Shown piece after piece: positions 23,491-37,400 of a stretch of DNA of 64,000 nucleotides; position 1 is the stretch's first letter; every line of letters begins with the position of its first letter. The DNA lies in the NCBI GenBank assembly GCA_009741485.1, contig CM019216.1, positions 46,818,863-46,882,862 of the forward strand, in the 5' to 3' direction. Source of the stretch: Malurus cyaneus samueli. Taxonomy: Eukaryota > Chordata > Aves > Passeriformes > Maluridae. Position numbers and translations under genes: made by a program. Below the pieces are notes generated by a model, which made no database searches, had not been told where the DNA came from, and saw nothing but the letters and a program-made list of their open reading frames with translations.

Positions 23491-25361
23491 GTGTGATCAT
23501 GATCAATAGTGCTCCATGGGAATCTTTTAAAGTCCTCCCAGCCACATCACTCCAGTCAAGGATTTGTCAGCTTTTCCATAAACCCCAGTTTTGAAAAGTT
23601 TATAGCGCAGCTTGTTTTCATTACCTTGAGGTGAAAGTTGCCATATAAAATTTCAGACCAGAAACGCTTTTCTTTTTCCCTTGCTAATACAAAATACCAT
23701 TTAAAACAAATTTTTGTCTCCAAATTTAGAGTCCTGGTAAGAACCATGTTATTCCCTGTGTGCTTTGAGTGTGCTGCTCAGAACTTCTGTGTGAAAATCT
23801 ATTGAATTTAAGAATTAACAAACAAATGGCGAGCTCTTGTGCTGGATTTTTAAACCACTGACTAATACGTCCAGAACTGCCGAGTTATTTTGCTCACTCC
23901 CAAGAAATGCTGGAAGTCTGCGTCAGGGACCTCTGTGGAAGAAGAACAGACAATGCGCCTCTGTCTCTTCCCTTTCCAGCAGCTGGAATTATGGTTTTGC
24001 ACAATTTTGGCTTTTTTAAGGAGTAAAATTTCAGCTCATATGAAGCTGCTGTAGCTCCATTCACTACAGTCTACTTTGCATCTTTCATCTGTTAAATAGT
24101 TTCTGTGCCTCAGCATAGAAATAATTGAACTTCCAGTAACAGACAGGACTTTTCCTGCTACAGGCGTGAGTCACATTCCAGCTACCTGTGCTTACAGAAC
24201 ACAGTGGGAGAAGAACCAAAGCTCAGCTGACATCAGATGCCTGTGCCTCACACAGACAGGCAGAGCATTTCTCATCACCTGAGCAGTAACACCTGACCTC
24301 TTCCTCACCAAAAGCTTTCCTCGCTGCTGAACTAGACCCTTACCCCTCAGGGTACAGGGGGATCCCATCTCTTCTGCGTTCTGACCTTACCAGCAAGACC
24401 AGAATTAAGTTCCTGCTTTTTTCCCTCCCTGGGAAGCAGAGAGCTGTGAGAGCAGCAGTTTCCAGGCCTGCAAGCCTAGTGCTGCTGTTTTACAGCAATA
24501 GGTGTCAAAACACAAAACAACAGCCAAAAAACTCACAAAGGAATTTCGTACCTGTGCACACCACCTTCACTTGTCTGTGTTTGGAAGGATTAAGACTTCT
24601 TTATTTAATTTTACAAAGTTAATTTCACACAATGTTCTTACAAAACAGGATATAGGATGTTGCAGTGTAGTGTCTTTGGGGACTGACCTGGGAGAACAAC
24701 AATTGCTGTCATGCAGATGACTTCAGCCATGGAAATCAAAAGGATTTATATTTGCTAGATCTCCAGTCTCTGGAAAGTCTGCCTTATCCAAACGTCATAT
24801 GACCATCTTTCTCCTGGTGGAATTAACATATTCTAGATGCTTTCTTGATGAGAAGGTAGATTTAACTTATTTTTTGGCATGGCCTATGCCTATGTTAATT
24901 TCTTCTTAGCAATGGATTTTTGCTGGTGGAAGAAAGTTTGCAAAAGTCAAAGAGGACAAAAATATTTTTTTTCCTAAGAGTGCTTAGAAAAGGTATCTCT
25001 CTGGATATTGAACAGATTAGTGGTGGGCGTGTTTTTTGCATGAAAAGAAATAATACAAGTTATTTGAGAAAGGGCAACAGACAGAAGAAGTCTTCAACAA
25101 AGTTTAAAATGTCTTAAATTGCCATTATAACAGGAAGCAGAAACTGTATTGTAAGCTATGGAATACCAACCATAAATAGACTTTTGAGTCTTGTTCCTTG
25201 AAGAAATGAAGCTTACATGATGGTGTGATTGTGAACTTATAATTCACATGTCTTTATTCTTTTTCAATTATTTTTTTTTTCTCTAGACTGAATCAGAATC
25301 ACAATAGAGGTCTCAAGGTCAAAATATTTCAATGAGGGTCCTCGAACTTGAAGCCTGTCAG

Positions 25362-25394
25362 GAAAACTAAAACCAAACCAAACCAAAACAAAAG
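25362..25394 (+). repeat. AACCA/CAAAA low-complexity tract
   Basis: Repeated 'aaaccaaaccaaacc' then 'aaaacaaaa'. Simple sequence, with no function suggested. Confidence 0.65.
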
Positions 25395-27042
25395 CCAGCC
25401 TCCCCAAACTTCTAACACTTCCACTGAGGTAAATGATACTGTAAAAACTCAGCTGCTTTTGAACACCAGAAAATCCACAGTTGGTAAAAGGTACTCAGAG
25501 CACTTTGACAGCTGGAAAGGTTTTACTTGAAGCTGTTACCTTATTAGACACCAGAAAACCTATTGCAAACTAAAACACACAGGCTTTCAGACTAGATACA
25601 TTGACAGGGAAAGGTGGCAAGCATGTACTCGGACTCCAAAATTTCCTGCAAGTTTTCAGTCTTACGGATCTTGTAATCTTCACAGGGTGCTGGCAAATAG
25701 ACAGCATCGACAGAAAGCTAAGCCCAGGCTAACTGAAAGATATATAGATCCTTATTGAAAGGATTTCCTCGGCATTAATTTCATGCTGGAGCCAATAGAC
25801 CATGTTCGCTTTTCATTTCTTTAAAATTGAGGCCATTTGGAAAGCTATAAATTCTTTGTAGGAAGTAGATTTTCCTCTAGTATTATCCTGTTCAAAGGCT
25901 GTATTTCCCAAGGCTTTCCTCTAAGTAAATCTCATGGAAAGTGAGTCACCTGCTAAAATGGTACAAGCTGTTTGCAAGTGCCTTGCCTAGCCCTGGAGCC
26001 ACAGGCAGGATGAGAATACATTCTGAGCAACCATCCCAAGGAGGCAAGAAGACAAGCTTCTCTTTGTTCCATGAATTTCCAAGCTAGCATGGTTTCATGC
26101 AGCAAAAGACAACAGTGAACAATTCCTAAATTTCTTCATTGTGGTGGAACATTTTCCAGCTGTCCTACTTTTCTGTTTCCAGCAGCTTTCTGACCATCAT
26201 GGTTTCCATTGCCATCAGTCTCCTGCACGAGGCACAGAGTGGGCAGAAGATCAAGTCTCCTGTTTTGTTTTCTACTGTAACGGGAAAGTCCGTGATGCTG
26301 CAGGATTCCCAGCCTGCTGAGGAGGGAGGAAGGGCAGAGTCCACCCAGCCTCTCACAGGACCAGTGCTCTGTACATGGCCAAGGTCTATCAGCCACCCTG
26401 ACACTCTGCCAGCCAGCAGAGAAGCAGCAAAAGAAAGCTGGTTTTGCTGAATGAGAGACGGAAGCTGGTGTAGTCCAAATGAACAGCAATTTAGGCTTTT
26501 TATGGACATAACCCCTGCCTTCTTTGTGTTGTCAAGAATAGCAAACAAAGTGCTAATGGTGAGCAAATCCATGTGGTGTCAGTTCCATTCCCCTCAAACA
26601 CAGATCCTCGGATTAATGCAGCCCCGTGCCAAGTGCTTTGACTGGCATAGATATTAGAAGTTATTTTCTCTGTTGATAAATAGCCAGAGCAATGTTCCTG
26701 TCCTTGTGAGGCTGATGGAAATCCCTCTAAAAACACTTGTCTCTCAGTATTTCCACTGATAATACCACAAGATTACTGCCCAGCCTGAAAAATAGAAGGG
26801 TAGGAGGTAGCAAAATTGTGTCTTAGGCTCATTTCCTTGCAATTTTTTTTGGAGATTTTATGGACAGTAATAGCAGGCATGCTGAGAAGAAGGAAACCAC
26901 TCACTCTGCAGCATTCCTGCTGCTACTGCTGCTAATGAAACTATGAAGAAGCCTTCATGGTGCTCATGATCTCTTGCCAAATCCCAAATGTTAAATTACT
27001 GTATGTTGTTGGACTTTCACTCATAAAAACTTTAAAAAAAAT

Positions 27043-27066
27043 CAAAACAAAACAAAACAACAAAAA
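27043..27066 (+). repeat. (CAAAA)n microsatellite
   Basis: Three or more CAAAA units ending in caacaaaaa, preceded by a run of eight A. Simple repeat. Confidence 0.75.
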
Positions 27067-29769
27067 TGGCTTTACAATTTTTTTTCTGTATGGCAGCAGG
27101 CCTGGACATTCTTGTTTCAGATCCACCATAAATATTTGATTCTCAAGTCACTCATGTCCATGATTCATTTTGTTAACGGGCTAGTAGGCACACTTTGGCA
27201 AAGGACTCACCATGTGCCAGCTATTTGGAAACATGGACACATTGGAAACTGCCTTTTTTGACCATCTAATATTCTATTTTATCAAATTGTAAACACAGGA
27301 GAGGACTTAGGGACAGATTGTTCTTGGCCCACAAAAAGTGGAGTGAGAGCAGAGATTTTTCTGTCTGATCAGTAAATAAAGTCCTTGCAAAGGAGCAAAA
27401 TCTCTTGGAACACCTGCACCTTGCAGTGTGCTCTTGGAGTGAGCACTACAACCACTGAGGACAGGAGGAGGTGGGCTGCTCACTTATCAGAACTTTTACT
27501 ACTCCCCATGCAGGAAAAAGTGTAGGAGAGGGACAAAACCAGTGGCATCATCTGTCCTTTGCTGAAGTGCTGCACTGTGAACTGGTTGGTGCAATCAGTA
27601 CTTGTGAGTGGTGACAGGACTCCAAAATCAACAGGGAATGAAGCACCACATGCATCTGCCAGTGCTGGCATTGAAGAAGAAAGAGACAAATCAAAGGGAG
27701 CAAGGCCTTATCTATATTTCAAAATCAACGCTGGAGCTGTGCCAAAACTGAGAGGAACAGCTGAGAACAGCTGGAGAACTTAATTTCTCTTGACTACACT
27801 TGGGTTTGCACTTCAGTGTGCCACAGTGTGATCTGAGCCCTTTCCTGGAGCAGACTGAGAGCAGGAGTGGATGGGAGAGGTGCTGAAGAGATCAAGTGTT
27901 GAAAAAGAATGTGGATGAAGGAGGAGAAGAATGACAAATTACCTTCCCTGAGTGTCTGTGATTTTATCTTTCTGTGACCAAAAAGAGGAAGCCAAATTCA
28001 GAACAAAAAGGGGTTTTTCATTCCACAGAGAACCGCTAACAAGACTTAAGCCTGGTCCTTCCACAAGGTATTTTATATGCCAGCTGTGAAATATCACAAA
28101 CACTTGACAAATGTTTAACAATCCAGCCCTGCTATGTTTATCCCTTTCAAACAATACCTTGTTGGGGGCCTGGTTCTGAGAAGCAATTGTACAAAGAACG
28201 TGGATGGGAGGAAAAGCAGCTTGTCAGAAAAGAGAAAAACAGCTTTGACTGAAGCTCCAAAATGTCTGTGAACTCTATTCTTCTGCTGACATACGGATGT
28301 TTCTCCCTGGCAGGTGGAATCATCAGCAGGGAGTGCTCTCTAAGCATTGCTTAAATGAGGAAATTCTTCATTTTCCAAGCCCAGTTGTGGAAGCTAACTG
28401 CTGTGGAAGTAAATTGGAGAGTCTGAATGCATCTAAAGCATGAAGAGCCTCCAAGCACCTCTCAGCATCCAGTTCTTAGCAAATGGCTGCGTTGAGCAGG
28501 AAAGGGAAAGACCAACCACAGATCCGTGTCACAGCCAGTATCTTTGCAAGGAAACACTTTGATGCTTGCTTTCTCTTAGTGGCCTACTGTCCTGCATATG
28601 GCAAATGTACAGATTTATTTGGTCTCAGTTGTGCAATGAAAGAGGCATGAGAATTGCTTTCTGCAGGCAATGAACCACTAGAGACTCCCTCATTACCTTT
28701 AACTCTGAAATCGTCATTCTGACATTTACAGGCCAAGCTGTAGCTCCCCAGAGAAATTCTGCATTACCATTGTTTGCCTTTCTCTGATACGCCTGCCTTT
28801 TCCTCTCTCACCTTTTTCCCCATCAGAAATTCCTTTTTATCCTGATGGCTCCAGTTCAGTTTATGCAGTGAAAGGTGTGAATGTATTAGAGCAGTTTTGG
28901 ATGACTTAAGCCCTTTTGAACATTTTCCACACAAACACACATCAGGTATGCACACACCTGCCTTAGTGACTGAAAAAAAAAAAATTAAAAAGGAAAACCA
29001 AGGGATGCAATAGCAACTGCTCACCACCCCACTCAATGGCAGCCCTTGATAAATTCTCTCTGGTACGATCCACATGCCCAAAGCAATGCTCAATGCCCCT
29101 CATTTCAGCAGTGAGAGTGGAAAATCAGTGGAGGTACCCGTGCTGCTCTGCTGGGAGCTGTCGCTGGCACAGCAGGGCTGGCAAGAGCCACCATCCCCAG
29201 CAGTGGGGGACATTTGCTCTGTCACAGGCAGCTCCCCACCTTCCCTGCCTTTGTGAACCCTGAGCTGTGCTGAGGCTGTGGGGAAAGCTGCAATCCTTGT
29301 TCTCATGGCATGCAATCTCAGCCAACCTCCCAAGAGGAAAAGCTGCCAGGCTCGGGTTGTCAGCTTCCTGGTGGTTTCTGTTTTTGAGTAAAATGACCCA
29401 TCTTGAGATCAGAAAATTCAGTATGGAAGAGTGAGAAAGGGCAAACTAAAGAGTAGAGTGCTGTATAAAATTTTGTGTAAGTTAGTAATGCCAAATGACT
29501 CATGGAAAACTTAATAATCACCTCACTTCGGTTTCAAAACAATGTAAAAATGTTTTTAGTCCCACGTCTTCACTTGCTTCCTTCCCCCACCCCAACACCT
29601 TTAAAGTAACCCTGTCTGGTGGCAGGGTACACCTTCTCTGTGCCAGAGCTCGGGGCCAGAAGGTCTCAGGCAAACACCAATTTGAATTTAATTCAGCATA
29701 CCCCACTGAGAATCTCTTCAGACAGATCAATTTTGTTCTTTTTGTATTAGACTACAGGTAAGTCTGGAG

Positions 29770-29797
29770 ATTGGATTAACTTTTTTTTTAATCCAAT
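29770..29797. repeat. Inverted repeat, 10-bp stem around an oligo-T loop
   Basis: The arm 'attggattaa' (29770-29779) pairs exactly with 'ttaatccaat' (29788-29797). The 8-nt loop is c followed by seven t. The core TAATCC in both orientations is also the recognition word of K50 homeodomain proteins (OTX/PITX-type), an inference from motif only. A further T run follows. Confidence 0.5.
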
Positions 29798-30647
29798 TTT
29801 TTTTAAATGTAGACAGTCACTGCAGCAGCCAAAATTCACAGAAAAGCAGTCATGAGTTTTCATACCCATCATTACATAGTTGTATCTCATCCAGTACAGA
29901 GAGGGATTGGTCCTGAGGGGTTTGTCCAAGTTACCATACTACAGAGAAGAATTGGGAAAGCCAGATCTTTCAGCTGACCAATTTAATTGGAGTAATTTTG
30001 GATTTATACAGCCAGTCAAGATCAGCAGATGCTTAGACTCTGTTTTATCTGGAAAGAGGTTAGCTCTTAGCTGGACTTCATAAGCTAGCCTTCATCCAGG
30101 ACCCAGAATCATATTCAAATGAATCAGAGGAGAGAGAACAGCAGAGGAGAGGAAAATAAATGTTACAAAGATCTCCAAAGCCCCGGCATCACCCCACAAA
30201 TTCTTTGCAGTCTCACATGTGCACATGAACTCAAATGTTAGGTTTCTAGATGACATTTCATCTGAAACTCTGAGTTCCTTTCATTCAAAAATTAAAGCCT
30301 AAATATAATTTCAGAAAAAATACATCTTTCTTATGTAAAATAAATATTTGAGATATTTGACTTTAATAATTTCTCTTGGCACAAAAGCCATATATAAGAA
30401 AAAAATGGGGTTTGGATGAGCCAAAATGAAACTGTTTGCTCTGATCGTTTTGTGCTGTAAGGTTATGATTTCTTAAAATGGCCTGAGTTGAATTCATGGT
30501 TCTGCACCACAGAGGGGGAACAGACTCTGCTTCCCTGGTATCCATCTACTGTGGTCATCTCTACGTTCCCCAGCTCCTCTCTACCCAACAGCCAGCTTTA
30601 ACACTCTCTGCCTGCCGAGGAATGTCATTTGACTCAGAAAAATGGCC

Positions 30648-30693
30648 AAAAAAAAAGGAAAAAAAAAAAAAAAAAAAGTAAAAAAAAAAAAAA
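30648..30693 (+). repeat. A-rich tract interrupted by GG and GT
   Basis: A runs of 9, about 19 and 14 nt separated by 'gg' and 'gt'. The flanks are moderately GC-rich. The phenylalanine/lysine frames over it are artefacts. Confidence 0.85.
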
Positions 30694-33600
30694 GCCAGTT
30701 CCCTCCCCTTCCCAAAGAAAAACAAGGGGTTTTTTTGGCAGGTATTAAGTTAGCTCCTCTCCTGGTCAGAGGGATGCCAGCACTGTCTGGTTGGCTGACT
30801 GGCGGCTGAGCAAAGGAAGGCTCAGGCAGGGAAGTGCAGAGAGCAAGACTTCCCCCTTTTGGCCGCTGCAAGCTGTTAGTTCAGCTCACAGTTGTAACTT
30901 TAATCCAAAACCTCAGTGAACTGAAAAAGCTGGTTTTCATGCAGTTCTGTCTTTTCCTATCAGATGGAACTTTGTGTTTTATCTTTGCATCTGTAGCAAG
31001 GGAATTGAAATTTTCAGTAATTTAAGTAAATTAGTGATTGACTCTGAAAATATAATTTGGTACCCATGTCTTGTATTTCAAGTTTCCTGTGCAACTAAAA
31101 AGGGATCATTATCAACAACAGTAATGCTAGCTGTATGTGTTCTGTATTCCTAAGCACAAACTAATGGGAAAGTTCAGCTAAGTACATATGTAAAACATTT
31201 TCCGAAGAGTTGCCCCCAAAAAATCAAAGGGAAATTCATATTTGGTGCCTTCTGTAAAGACAAATTCATATCTATAGTTAGATGTACATGTGCACAGACA
31301 CTCAGAGTGATGTGGACAGCTACACATGCAGAGAGGATCTTTCTGGCCTGATCTTTTCACCACTGTGTAAGTGAAAGCAGGACAGAGACTAATTACAGCA
31401 AACCAGAGGCTCTAGCAATTACTCTAATTCAGAAGTTACCAACCTTCTGAGAAGGGAAGCACGGGAATGAAATCATGTTTAAATGCAGCCCATTTTGCTT
31501 TGTTCTTCGACACAGTCCTATTCAAAATACTTTGGAATTTATGAGTCTCCTGAAAGTGAGGTCTCATAATGTGCACAGCATGTTGCCAGTTAACTTGAAT
31601 GAGCTTCTCCTCTGCTCTCTGTCTGATTGCTATAATAGATTGCTTGAAAAGGGGCCCTTCCTTCTAAAACATGGATTATGATGAAGTACAAAACCAGTCT
31701 ACAAGCTGCCCAGGTAGGGTTGTGCTGCTCACCCAAAATATCCGTCTTCCAAAATGTGATCTGGTGTCCCTTGAAATGATTAGGGTGACACATTTCTGTG
31801 GAGCTCTGCCCCAGCCCTGCAGCAGCACGATTCTCTGTCAGCCTTCCAGTGCTTCCTGGTGCTGTTCAAGAGACAAACGCTCTCTTGCTTGTGGGACTGC
31901 AATGCTTTGATCTCCGCTTCCAGATGGAGCCACAAGTGCCGAGGCACGTAGGGAAAACAAAACCAAACTTTTGCAATCCACAGGAAAGATGCCTAAGAAT
32001 AATAGAAATATACTTTTATATGCTGTCAACTCTATTTTTTTTTTTGTTTGTGACAGCCTCATAACCTCAATCAAACAAAAATCTACAAAACACTAGACAG
32101 AAAACAAGGATTACAGATTTTTTTTTCCATTTCAATCTTTTTGACATTTAGTTCTCCCAAATACATAGACAAAGCTTCTTCTGATCTCAGTTTTACAGGA
32201 ATTGACTTTAAAAGTTCAAGCCGCAAACAATGAAACTATTACTCCTATGATTCATCTGAACCTCCACAGGAAAAAAAGAGTATCCTCTTCCTATAGCTGC
32301 AATATTTACTGTACTTATTCATGAGCTGATATGCAGCAATGAAATATAGACATGTTTTATATGCAGATTAGCTCCATAGCACTGGCATATTGAAAGTACT
32401 CAGCTGTAAAAGTTACTTTAAAAATAATTTATGCAATCTTTTGCATGTTGATCTTTATTTCAGCTGCAGTATTTGAAAGCTCTAGAGCTTTGTACACTCT
32501 TTTCAACTGATTTCTCAATATTAATTTCATTTACAGTATCTTGCATTAGTCACATTTATAAGTATGCAAAACTAGTTTGAGAAATGCATTTGTTCTCAAT
32601 ATCATTTCATTGCACTCCACTCAGAAGTATTGGAATAATTCTTCTTCTCATTAGAGCTATTCAAACCCTTTTAAGTCCTAGTGGCACTAACATTTTGAAC
32701 TTCCTATGCAAATAATCTGATATTTTATCTGAAACTGACAGAAAAGTGCAAAAAAGTTACATTTATAGGAAGAAGATTACTTGAAGCTTGACAGTTATGA
32801 AATGTGTTCTTTTTGCTCTCCTTTAGGTCACTGGGAATGAATTCCTGTCACCACCATGGTATAAATCCTGTGGCTGATTGATAACCTGCACAACATATAC
32901 TGGTCACTCTTTGTAGAGAAGAAATACCAAGAGTGTTTCATCTGAGAAGTCCTACATTGTTTTCACCATCAGTTTAGCCCTGTAACAGATGGGAGAGAGC
33001 TCCAAGGCTCAGCACAGATTGGAGCTGCTGGGTTGGGATCCATGGGGGGCATGGCCACCTGCTGATGTCTCCTCTCACCGTGCCATGAGTGCAGAGCTGC
33101 AGCCAGGGTGATGCTTCCTGCAGCTGGATGAAGCCCTCTGCATACTTGGAGAAAATCTCAATTTCCCCCTCCTCTTAGCTGCTGGAGCTGCAAGAGAAGC
33201 ATTGCACTTCAGGAGCTTCCTCTTCAGCTGTTTTGACTCCTGGGAGCTTTCCAGGCTTCCCCCACAGCCAATTTACCACCACTCTCCCCAGAGTATATCA
33301 CAAGGGCTGAGTAGAACAATCTTGCCTTTCCCTGCCACAGTTCTGTGGGACAAAGAAGATTTTATCAAAGAGATTGACTGGGATCACCCCCTCTGTTAAC
33401 CATATCAACAGCAGACAGCCAAGGACAGAGGACTGGGCCTGCCTTTCCTTCAGGGACACCCTGTGACCTGTCCTGGCTTTGAGACAGTGCAGGAGGACCA
33501 GCTGCAGCAGTGTGGTACCAAGCCTTGTGTCTCAAACCTGCATTAACAGGGTCATAGGGCTTGGTGGCAAACCCTGCCTGTCCCCATCACAAAGTCTGGC

Positions 33601-33744
33601 TGGACACATCCTACTCTACATGTGGGAAGAAAGGGCACTGAGGGCAAGAATGTCCACTATGGTGTGTCTATTCTCAGGGCAGGAAGAGACAGTAATTGTT
33701 GGGCTTTGTGATTGGGTGTGATTGGGGTGTTTATTCCTCTTTCT

Positions 33745-33746
<2 letters not shown>

Positions 33747-33785
<39 letters not shown>
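33747..33785. repeat. T homopolymer, 39 nt
   Basis: The longest uninterrupted homopolymer in the window, preceded by a pyrimidine stretch ('cctctttcttc'). It lies exactly at the change from a GC-raised block (about 33000-33720) to AT-rich DNA. If it were a minus-strand poly(A) tail, the retroposed sequence would extend rightwards from 33786. There an AATAAA on the minus strand lies at 33852-33857, about 67 nt from the tract, farther than the usual 10-30 nt. A simple repeat is therefore at least as likely. Confidence 0.9.
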
Positions 33786-33789
<4 letters not shown>

Positions 33790-35570
33790 GCAAGCTCTCA
33801 TTCTCCTGGTAAATTCCAGTTCACAATAAACTATGAGCAATTTAAACAATATTTATTAGACATGCTTCAGATTTGAAGAGCTGATGATGAGAAGAGGATC
33901 TCGTATGATGTACAATGAGTCGTTTGACAGTTTTTTAAAAGAGACAGTATTTGAAAGAAATACACATATCCACATAGGTGCTGTTAGGAAACCAAAGAAA
34001 AAGACATGTCAGGATCCAGGAGCAGGATTTTTAAAATGTTATCCAAGTTTCAGGCCCAGATCTTGCTAATTTAGGGTACTATGTGCTAATAGTTCAGGAG
34101 CACTAAATATTGATGGAGAGCCACTCAGCTTTGAATTAATTTTAAGGCAGTTTAAGAGTATCACTCTTCCTTATCACTTACCTGCACATGCTGGTACACC
34201 AGGATAATTATAGCAATATTAAAAAAGCTGCAGTGATGTTGTCATAAATTCCTATAGGAGACCTATGGAGTATCTTGATTATTTTTTCAAGGGGAAAATA
34301 ATAAAAAGGAGGGTTTAGAAACCCTAAGATGAATTCTTTCATAAAACTGAAGATGATACCTTTTTCCCTAAGAATTTTAAACACTGGATTATTTTTGGGT
34401 TTTTTTTACTGCCTGTCACAGTGACGCTAATGACAGGAGAGTGATGATTTTATTATTAAATGAAAATAACTTTAGCAATGACACCATAGTTGTTTACCTA
34501 ATTACAGTTCTTTATTACTGATATATCACAGAGGTGTGAAAATGCAAATGTTACACATGGTAGTGAGAGAAATAAATTAGTTTTTTCTCAACTATTTTTG
34601 CTCTTATCAGTTTGCATTGAAAACAGTTCTCTCTATGCTCTGTGCCTTATTCTAGAGGGACGTATTTATGATTACACTGAGAAGAAGGCCCTCCAAACCA
34701 CAAACATTTACCAGCTTTGCCATCACGTCATTATTACACCACTCAGTATGCTTCATTTTTCTTCTGTTTTATGCAAACAAAATTCATCCTCAATGGGAAA
34801 AAAGTACATGACCAAGGCATGACTTAAATCTCTTCTAGCCTCAAACCCTACACCCCATAATTGTAGAGCTCCAGATATGCATATTTCTGAGATTTCTATG
34901 TCTTAGTTTCAGCTGATAAAAGAATGGTGTTGGAAAAGATTTTCCTTTTCCCCTGCCCTGCCTCGACAGGGTAGATCTATTTGAGTGGAGCTACTGGAGC
35001 TGCCAGCAGTCAGCCACTGCCCGTATTCAAGGGAGCTTAGTTAAAGCCTAGCTGAAGAAGAACACAAAATACACGAGCATTATGCACATGGACCTGGTTA
35101 AAAAACTGTTATAAATCAACCACTGAACAACCAAGCAAAACCAGAACAAATATGCAGCAGCGCAAACATGCATGTAGGCATGTTAAATTAGAAAAATGTG
35201 AAAATTATTATTAATGCCCCTTAACCAATGCCTTACTAGAGTGAAGGATTAAAAGTATTATCTGAGAACTATGCAATAGACAAGAAGTGTAAAGAAACTT
35301 CAAACGAAAATAAAGTTCAGACCATCTTTTCATTATCTTTTCTTTCTTTCCTCTGAGTAGATAAAACAGACCATTCATTAAAATTGAAATCAAAAAAATC
35401 TGACCACAATTATCTTGAATGTGTTACTTATTAATGTGCAAGGCTCTGTGTGGATATTGTCTCTGGAAATGCTCTTTTCAGATCTGGAAGGAAGCTCTGC
35501 ATTCCAACTCCCTGCAGCCCTTCTTGGGAGGCATGTGATTTTTACTTGTCTGAGCAAGCTGGATGGTGTT

Positions 35571-35624
35571 TATCTGTTTTCCAGTTATTCCAGCTATTCC
35601 ATTTATATCTATTTTCCAGTTATT
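35571..35624. repeat. Imperfect tandem dimer, period 35
   Basis: The word 'tatctgttttccagttatt' (35571-35589) is repeated at 35606-35624 as 'tatctattttccagttatt' with one substitution. Between the copies is a related 'ccagctattcc' segment. Both copies contain a pyrimidine-rich 'ttttccag', which resembles a splice acceptor, but no exon is evident. Confidence 0.6.
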
Positions 35625-37400
35625 GTGCCACCCTTGACGTGTTGCAAAAACTGTGAGAAAGGATACAAAGCAGCGGGCATATTCAAGACACCTCACAGAG
35701 TGAGGTGATAGTGGCTTTGTCTGCTTTTACTCAGACTTATCTAGGAGTGTTTTATTCCTCCACATGGGCAGCTGTCAGAACTCAGCCCTGGTGTGAGGGT
35801 TTTCAGGACACAGAATTCAACTAGTCCAAAGGATGGTGTGGCAATAACTGCACTGCAGTGTCTTTCGTGTTTGTGGAAACAAAAAGGCCAGGTGAAACCA
35901 ACTTCTGAATCATCTGACTGCCAGGATCTCTCAAAGCCTCACCCTTTTGCTCACACGATTCTGGCTAGTGATTCATTAAAATTAGTCCTATTAATGCTGA
36001 TAAGCATATTTTGGGAACGCTGACAGCTTTCTTCTGGAATGGTGGTTTGTGAACAGTCTTCTCCCCATTCCACACACAACAATGATGCAATCAGCACAGG
36101 ACCATGTGGTGTCACATGCTGGAAACCTAATGTGCATTGCAAATTATAACATTCACAAGTGGCTGAGAAACCTTTCTGCCCCAGCTTGTGGACCCTTGGG
36201 AGCTTCCTGCTTTTGATCTACAAAAATCAGTTAGCTGTGAGAACTCTTGTTTTTTTTAGCATAGCTTTTAGTGAGCTTGGATGAAAACCAAACAAACGAT
36301 AATCAAAAAATCTATGTTTTCCCTTCACACACAAAATCTCATGATATTTAGCCAGTTTTTGTCCTTGAGACTGAAGATCCAGGTGTCAGGGGTAGTAGGT
36401 GAAAGAATTCCGCTGTGGTATTTTCAGTGCTGTCTGTTGGGAAGAATACATCCAGGGATGTCCTCAAATTGAGCAGGGGTTCCCAAGATATTGATACAAT
36501 AACTAAAGTTATTTCAGCTACTAGTTTCCAATTACTTCAGCATAGTTAGAGTCTTTGAGGGTGGAAAGTCTGTAGAACCAAATGAGATGCAATTCCCTTC
36601 CCAGCAGTGCTCTTGGCCTCTTTCCCCTTCCAGTACAGGGAAGGCAAATGCTCCCAAATTCCTTCTCTGGGGAGACTGTGACACTCCATGCAATTCTGTA
36701 TCAATCAGCCTATTCAGCGTGCACAAAGAGGAAGGATCTTTGGGTAATTCGCTGTGAATGGATAGAAATGAGACTGAAATCCTCTAGGTCTCTTTAGTTT
36801 CCCATCCCTACATCAGTCAGGCATAACACACTGCAGCCCACAGATTTCTCAGCATGCATTCACCGTTCACATACCCACAATTACTATTTTTTGCATTAAG
36901 TTGTTACAGGATAATGCTCATTTTGTTAAGAAATTTGAAACCCACTTCTTCTCTTGTTACAACTGCAGGCATGAGTTTTTCTTTCCGTTATTAAAACATT
37001 CAGGAGAGTCCAAATTATGCTGACAACAGAGTAAATTTCCCATACCTTGTGGAAGAGAAAATGTTATGTCTTTGCAGGAATGAAGACAAAACAGAGGAGC
37101 AGCTGTTTCATACATAAAGGTACTGAACTAAATAATGATGATAAATGATATTTAGTGAGTCAGAATCTTGAAAGCAAATTATTGGAACCATAAATTTTGT
37201 GTATTAGGGTATTTCAGAGCAACTTGGTTGTCTTACTTATTAAAGATACCTACAGGCACCTGCTTTTTAAACGGTCATTCAGTAGTTTAGAAATCAAGTG
37301 TGTTTTGGGCTATCCAGCCTTTTTAAACTTTTAAAACTGCCAGTCATTTTTCCATCTAAAATTAGGAATATGGTACTCAGATGTAGAAGAGCAAATCCGC

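Larger units (their letters stand above)
23491..33746. other. Unique non-coding sequence with GC-raised blocks
   Basis: GC-raised blocks near 26150-26480, 29030-29345 and 33000-33720 give clusters of overlapping short frames on both strands (up to 135 codons at 26165-26572, minus). None carries a signature I recognise. Includes the simple repeats at 25362, 27043 and 30648 and the small hairpin at 29770. Confidence 0.6.

Noticed and set aside
33824..33830. AATAAA on the plus strand near the T run, considered as a polyadenylation signal
   Set aside because: Wrong orientation for the T run, and AATAAA is frequent in AT-rich DNA with no gene upstream.
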